Shown one piece after another: positions 60,901 to 64,000 of a DNA stretch of 64,000 nt; position 1 is the first letter of the stretch; every line of letters begins with the position of its first letter. A program made the position numbers and the translations under genes. The notes beneath the pieces are model-generated. The model had not been told where the DNA came from. It made no database searches and was given only the letters and a program-made list of their open reading frames with translations. The DNA lies in NCBI GenBank assembly GCA_001972305.1, contig BDDD01000976.1, positions 62,001 to 126,000 on the forward strand, read 5' to 3'. Origin of the DNA: Cephalotus follicularis. Taxonomy: Eukaryota; Streptophyta; Magnoliopsida; Oxalidales; Cephalotaceae.

Positions 60901-61788
60901 ATGGTGTCGCAGTGGAAGATGTTAGAAGACTTCCAAGAATGGTCTCCATTCAATCAGTCACCGGGGATCTTTCTAGCCGACATACGGGTAGAACCAGTGT
61001 TTTTGAGTACGGCTTTCCACCCTCAGACCGATGGGCAGTCTGAGCATACCATCCAGACCTTCGAGGATATGCTACGGGCTTGCGTTATTGATTTTGCTGG
61101 TACCTGGGATGATCATATTCCTCTGATAGAGTTTTCTTACAATAACAGCTATCACTCCAGTATCGGCATGGCACCGTTTGAGGCACTGTATGGGAGGAAG
61201 TGCAGATCCCCTGTGTGTTGGGATGCGGTCGGGGAGCGACCTTTACTCCTAACTGAACTAGTGGAGGAAACTTCGGAGAAGATCAGGACGATCAAGAAGA
61301 AGCTGCTTACTGCTCAGAGTCGGCAGAAGAGCTACACTGACAGTGTGAAGAGAAGTCCTCTGATCTTCAACGTAGGTGATCACGTGTTTTTGAAGGTATC
61401 ACCATGGAAGGGCGTGCAACGGTTTGGGAAGAAGGGCAAGTTAGCTCCACGCTACATTGGTCCTTTTGAGATTTTGGAGAGAGTCGGGGAGGTAGCTTAT
61501 CAGCTTGCCTTACCTCCTGTACTGTCAAACGTGCACGATGTCTTCCACATATCCATGCTGAGGAGATATATCCCGGACCCGTCACATGTCCTAAATTTTG
61601 ATACTGTTCATGTACAAGATGATCTATCTTGTGAGGAATTGCCTGTGCGGATACTCGACCGGAAGACGCAGACTTTGAGGAACCGAACCATTTCCATGGT
61701 CAAGGTTCAATGGCAGTTTCACCGATCAGATGAAGCAACTTGGGAGCGTGAGGAGGACATCCGAGAATGCTACCCGCACTTGTTCTAG
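60901..61788 (+). pseudogene. pol: Element G integrase part and chromodomain-like tail
   Basis: Integrase core words are [40 protein letters not shown] and [11 protein letters not shown]. Then come [46 protein letters not shown] and [18 protein letters not shown]. The final part ([20 protein letters not shown], to 61788) is the chromodomain-like tail of the Tekay/Del group, which in chromoviruses steers insertion. Only the later part of integrase is recognised. Confidence 0.88.
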
Positions 61789-61833
61789 ATTGATTTTAAT
61801 TTCGAGGACGAAATTCCTTGAAGGAGGGGTGGA

Positions 61834-64000
61834 TGTAACGCCCGAGATTTTCATGTATCATAATTTCACAATGTAATTGTACTTTTAAATTATGGAATTA
61901 ATAAAGGATGGATTTTCCGAATTTTATGATGTTTTCCCAACCCTATTATGATTGAACTATTGTGTTAAATGATAAAAGAATGTTAAAAGGCTAAAACGAC
62001 GCTGTTCTGGGGAAAACACGTCGACGCCTTTAGGATCACGTCGACGCCTTTGAGGCAAAATGGCACACGTAGCTGCATGCAAATGCACATCGATCCAGAT
62101 AAGGACATCGACGTCGTTGGGTGAAATTGATGAAAGACATCGATGTCTTTGTAAAGACGTCGAAGCCTTAACTTCGAATGCCATGCATGATAATCTGCTG
62201 ACAGATAACGTGCGAGGGGAATCGAGATGGGGCCTTTTGCAGGCGCCTAGAGGCATGAGTTAGGACGTGTTGGGCATGCAAAATTCACCCTAACCTGCAT
62301 GGCTAAATTATGTGGACAAGTGTGGGTTGTGTGTGTGTACATGCAACAAACGCAAGAAGGATGAAACATGTGTGCATGCAAGGGATGGACAGAGTGAATG
62401 AGGGCACTGTCTGCCACGAAGAACTGGGAAAACGAACCCAGCTAAGGCATGCAGGGAGGGGGATGTACCCTAGGCACATGTGACCTGCAACAAAAACACA
62501 GAGGAAGAAGAAGGAGGGGATTGCATAAAAGACAGCCTCCACCTCCTTACCTTCGGCTGCTATTGTTTGAGAAAGAACCAACACTTGAGAGAACACTGTA
62601 AGTGTGAGAAAACAGTAAGTAAAGGAGAGGAAACGTTTCCACCATTGTTGAGCAAGGAAGCTTGGAGCTTGCACACCAACTGCTAGGACGAACCAGGGAG
62701 CTTCCGAGCCGTACCTGGGGACTCAAGTGACTTCGTGGAATACTAAAAGAGGTGGACTTCCGGCTTCTAACTTGAGGCCAGAGGTAGGGGAAAGCCATAC
62801 TGTAATTTCAAGTTTGATATCCATGCATGGTTTATGATTTTGGATGTATAAAATGCATGATACTTGAAATGATATTGTTACTGGATTGATGCCATGATAT
62901 GCTAGATATGTTTGGAGTATCTGCATGTTGGTTTCTTGCCATGAAAACCTGTTATATTGCATGTTTATGGGTTGTTAAGGCTACTGTTTGATAAATCGTG
63001 AGGTAGAAGACGACTACTGTTGGAAAAGACATCGACGCCTTTTGTAAAAGAACGTGCTGACACTGAGACTTGGACATCGACGCCTGACGTGAAAGACATC
63101 GACGCCTTTTGGAAAGACATCGACGTCTTTGTTACTGTTTGGGATTTTCTTCATCTAACGATACGAAACGATCCCTATTCCTGTTTGAGTGCATTTGAGC
63201 ATATGTATGCATTGAATATGCACTGTTTACTGCCTAATCGTACATTGTTTGTGAATTATTTATGATTTCTAAAGTATTGATATTTAGAAGTGCATGTATG
63301 AACTCGGAATAGGATATTTTGAGTATGAAAATATGTATTGATTAAATAACGTATTTTCGACCGAACGGATAAACAATTTACATGACTGAAACTGTCTTTT
63401 GATATTTTCTACTGAAAATGTCTATTTTCAAATGTTGTCTTTTTGGAAACATTTTGGAAAAACAACTGCCTGTTGTCGATCTAATCGATCGTTACTGTTT
63501 ACTGTACTGCTACTTTTTAAATTCACTGTTTGCTCTGTGAATTGCTATGTGTTTGTGTTTGAGCTACTAGTTGCATGGCGGAGGTTGCCAGCGCCGACTA
63601 GTGGTAGGGTTGTACCTAGGGGCCAGGAGCATGGCTAGGTGACTCACTGTATTGTTGCCTCGCTCGGTTGCCCAAAGTGGGGACCGAAGTAGGAGTGTAG
63701 CGTGGGGCCAGGAGTTGGCGGCGCTATACATACTGTTGTTGTGGTCCTACGTGGACATCCTGACTGTTGTTGTGGTCCTATGTGGACATACTGTACTGTA
63801 CTATTTATTGGTCCTTTACGGACATTACTGTGAATGTTGACGTAGCTCTGGCCGGGTTACTACTGTACTGTTACTGTATACATATATTTCTTATATATGT
63901 AACACCAATATTTTACTGTACTGTTATACATATATATATTTTCGTATATGTATAACTGGGTCTCCACTGTACTGCATCATTTAAGCATTCATATCATGGC
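61834..64000 (+). repeat. Element G 3' LTR, runs past the window end
   Basis: It starts TGTAACGCCCGAGATTTT after the purine tract. It has the GTCGACGCC cluster (62025-62170) and a second one (63020-63130) that the 5' LTR lacks, and then the same GTACTGT-rich end (63480-64000). It is longer than the 5' LTR and agrees in layout with solo LTR E. Confidence 0.9.
63020..63130. repeat. Cluster of ACATCGACGCC motifs in G 3' LTR
   Basis: Four copies of ACATCGACGCCT or ACATCGACGTCTTTG plus variants such as CGTGCTGACAC in 110 bases. The corresponding cluster in E is 15340-15670. Confidence 0.8.

Larger units (their letters stand above)
56041..64000 (+). mobile_element. Element G: Ty3/gypsy LTR element, innermost of the right nest
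   Basis: 5' LTR 56041-57746, interior 57747-61833, and 3' LTR from 61834 past the window end. The primer-binding site TGGTATCAGAGC (57751-57762) is an exact initiator tRNA-Met match. The purine tract AAGGAGGGGTGGA is at 61821-61833. The LTRs differ at about 12 of their first 300 bases by eye (about 4%), so it is a fairly young insertion. The 5' LTR is a shorter form (1.7 kb) than the 3' LTR (over 2.1 kb in window). Gag, protease, RT, RNase H and an integrase part with tail are readable. Broken at a few points. Confidence 0.9.

Noticed and set aside
1-64000. tRNA, rRNA, LINE or SINE sequences
   Set aside because: No cloverleaf, rRNA core words, LINE endonuclease/RT motifs or SINE A/B boxes with poly-A tail were recognised; the only tRNA-like matches are primer-binding sites.

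Overview
This window looks like plant (probably eudicot) intergenic heterochromatin. It is almost wholly layered transposable elements, with no intact host gene, tRNA or rRNA gene seen. Evidence for a plant: Ty3/gypsy elements with very long LTRs (about 2.5-3.3 kb) whose primer-binding sites match plant initiator tRNA-Met (TGGTATCAGAGC); Ty1/copia elements with UBN2-type gag; a CACTA (En/Spm) transposon with a Transposase_24-type gene; a small hAT-like element; and a captured fragment resembling a plant MORC ATPase gene. I use letters A-M for the elements. Family and clade names rest on protein motifs read by eye, not on database searches.

Layout, left half (elements mostly on the minus strand). 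A (1-11872, gypsy, gag only) is split by B (3940-9129, gypsy, gag only, 5-bp target duplication CTAAC). A appears to sit in an LTR of D (11873-14030 and 16905-17082, plus strand). D also holds E, a solo LTR (14031-16899, target duplication TATAG). Next comes M, a copia pol piece (17083-17992), interrupted by K (17993-22036, gag-only copia). K is interrupted by J (22037-38453, a gypsy element with gag, protease, RT, RNase H and integrase parts). Inside J's gag lies a 6.6-kb CACTA element (30072-36681). It carries a seven-exon transposase-type gene, a MORC-like gene fragment, an LTR fragment and arrays of subterminal inverted motifs.

Layout, right half (plus strand). I (38454-46013, gypsy) holds a solo LTR, H (39162-41692, target duplication GGTGG), in its own LTR. 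L (46014-49805, gag-only copia) is inserted in I's pol. C (49806-56040, gypsy, B family) is inserted in L's 3' LTR and carries a hAT-like element (50580-51678) in its LTR. G (56041 to beyond 64000, gypsy, same family as I and E) is inserted in C. The right half is therefore a four-level nest, I > L > C > G, whose closing ends lie outside the window.

How the parts relate. Nesting gives relative ages: M, D and I are old; A, K, J, L and C are intermediate; B, G, the CACTA and the hAT-like element are the youngest layers. Two observations stand out. The CACTA carries a fragment of a gene family (MORC) known for silencing transposons. A dyad motif built around GTCGAC recurs in clusters in LTRs of unrelated gypsy and copia families and inside the hAT-like element.
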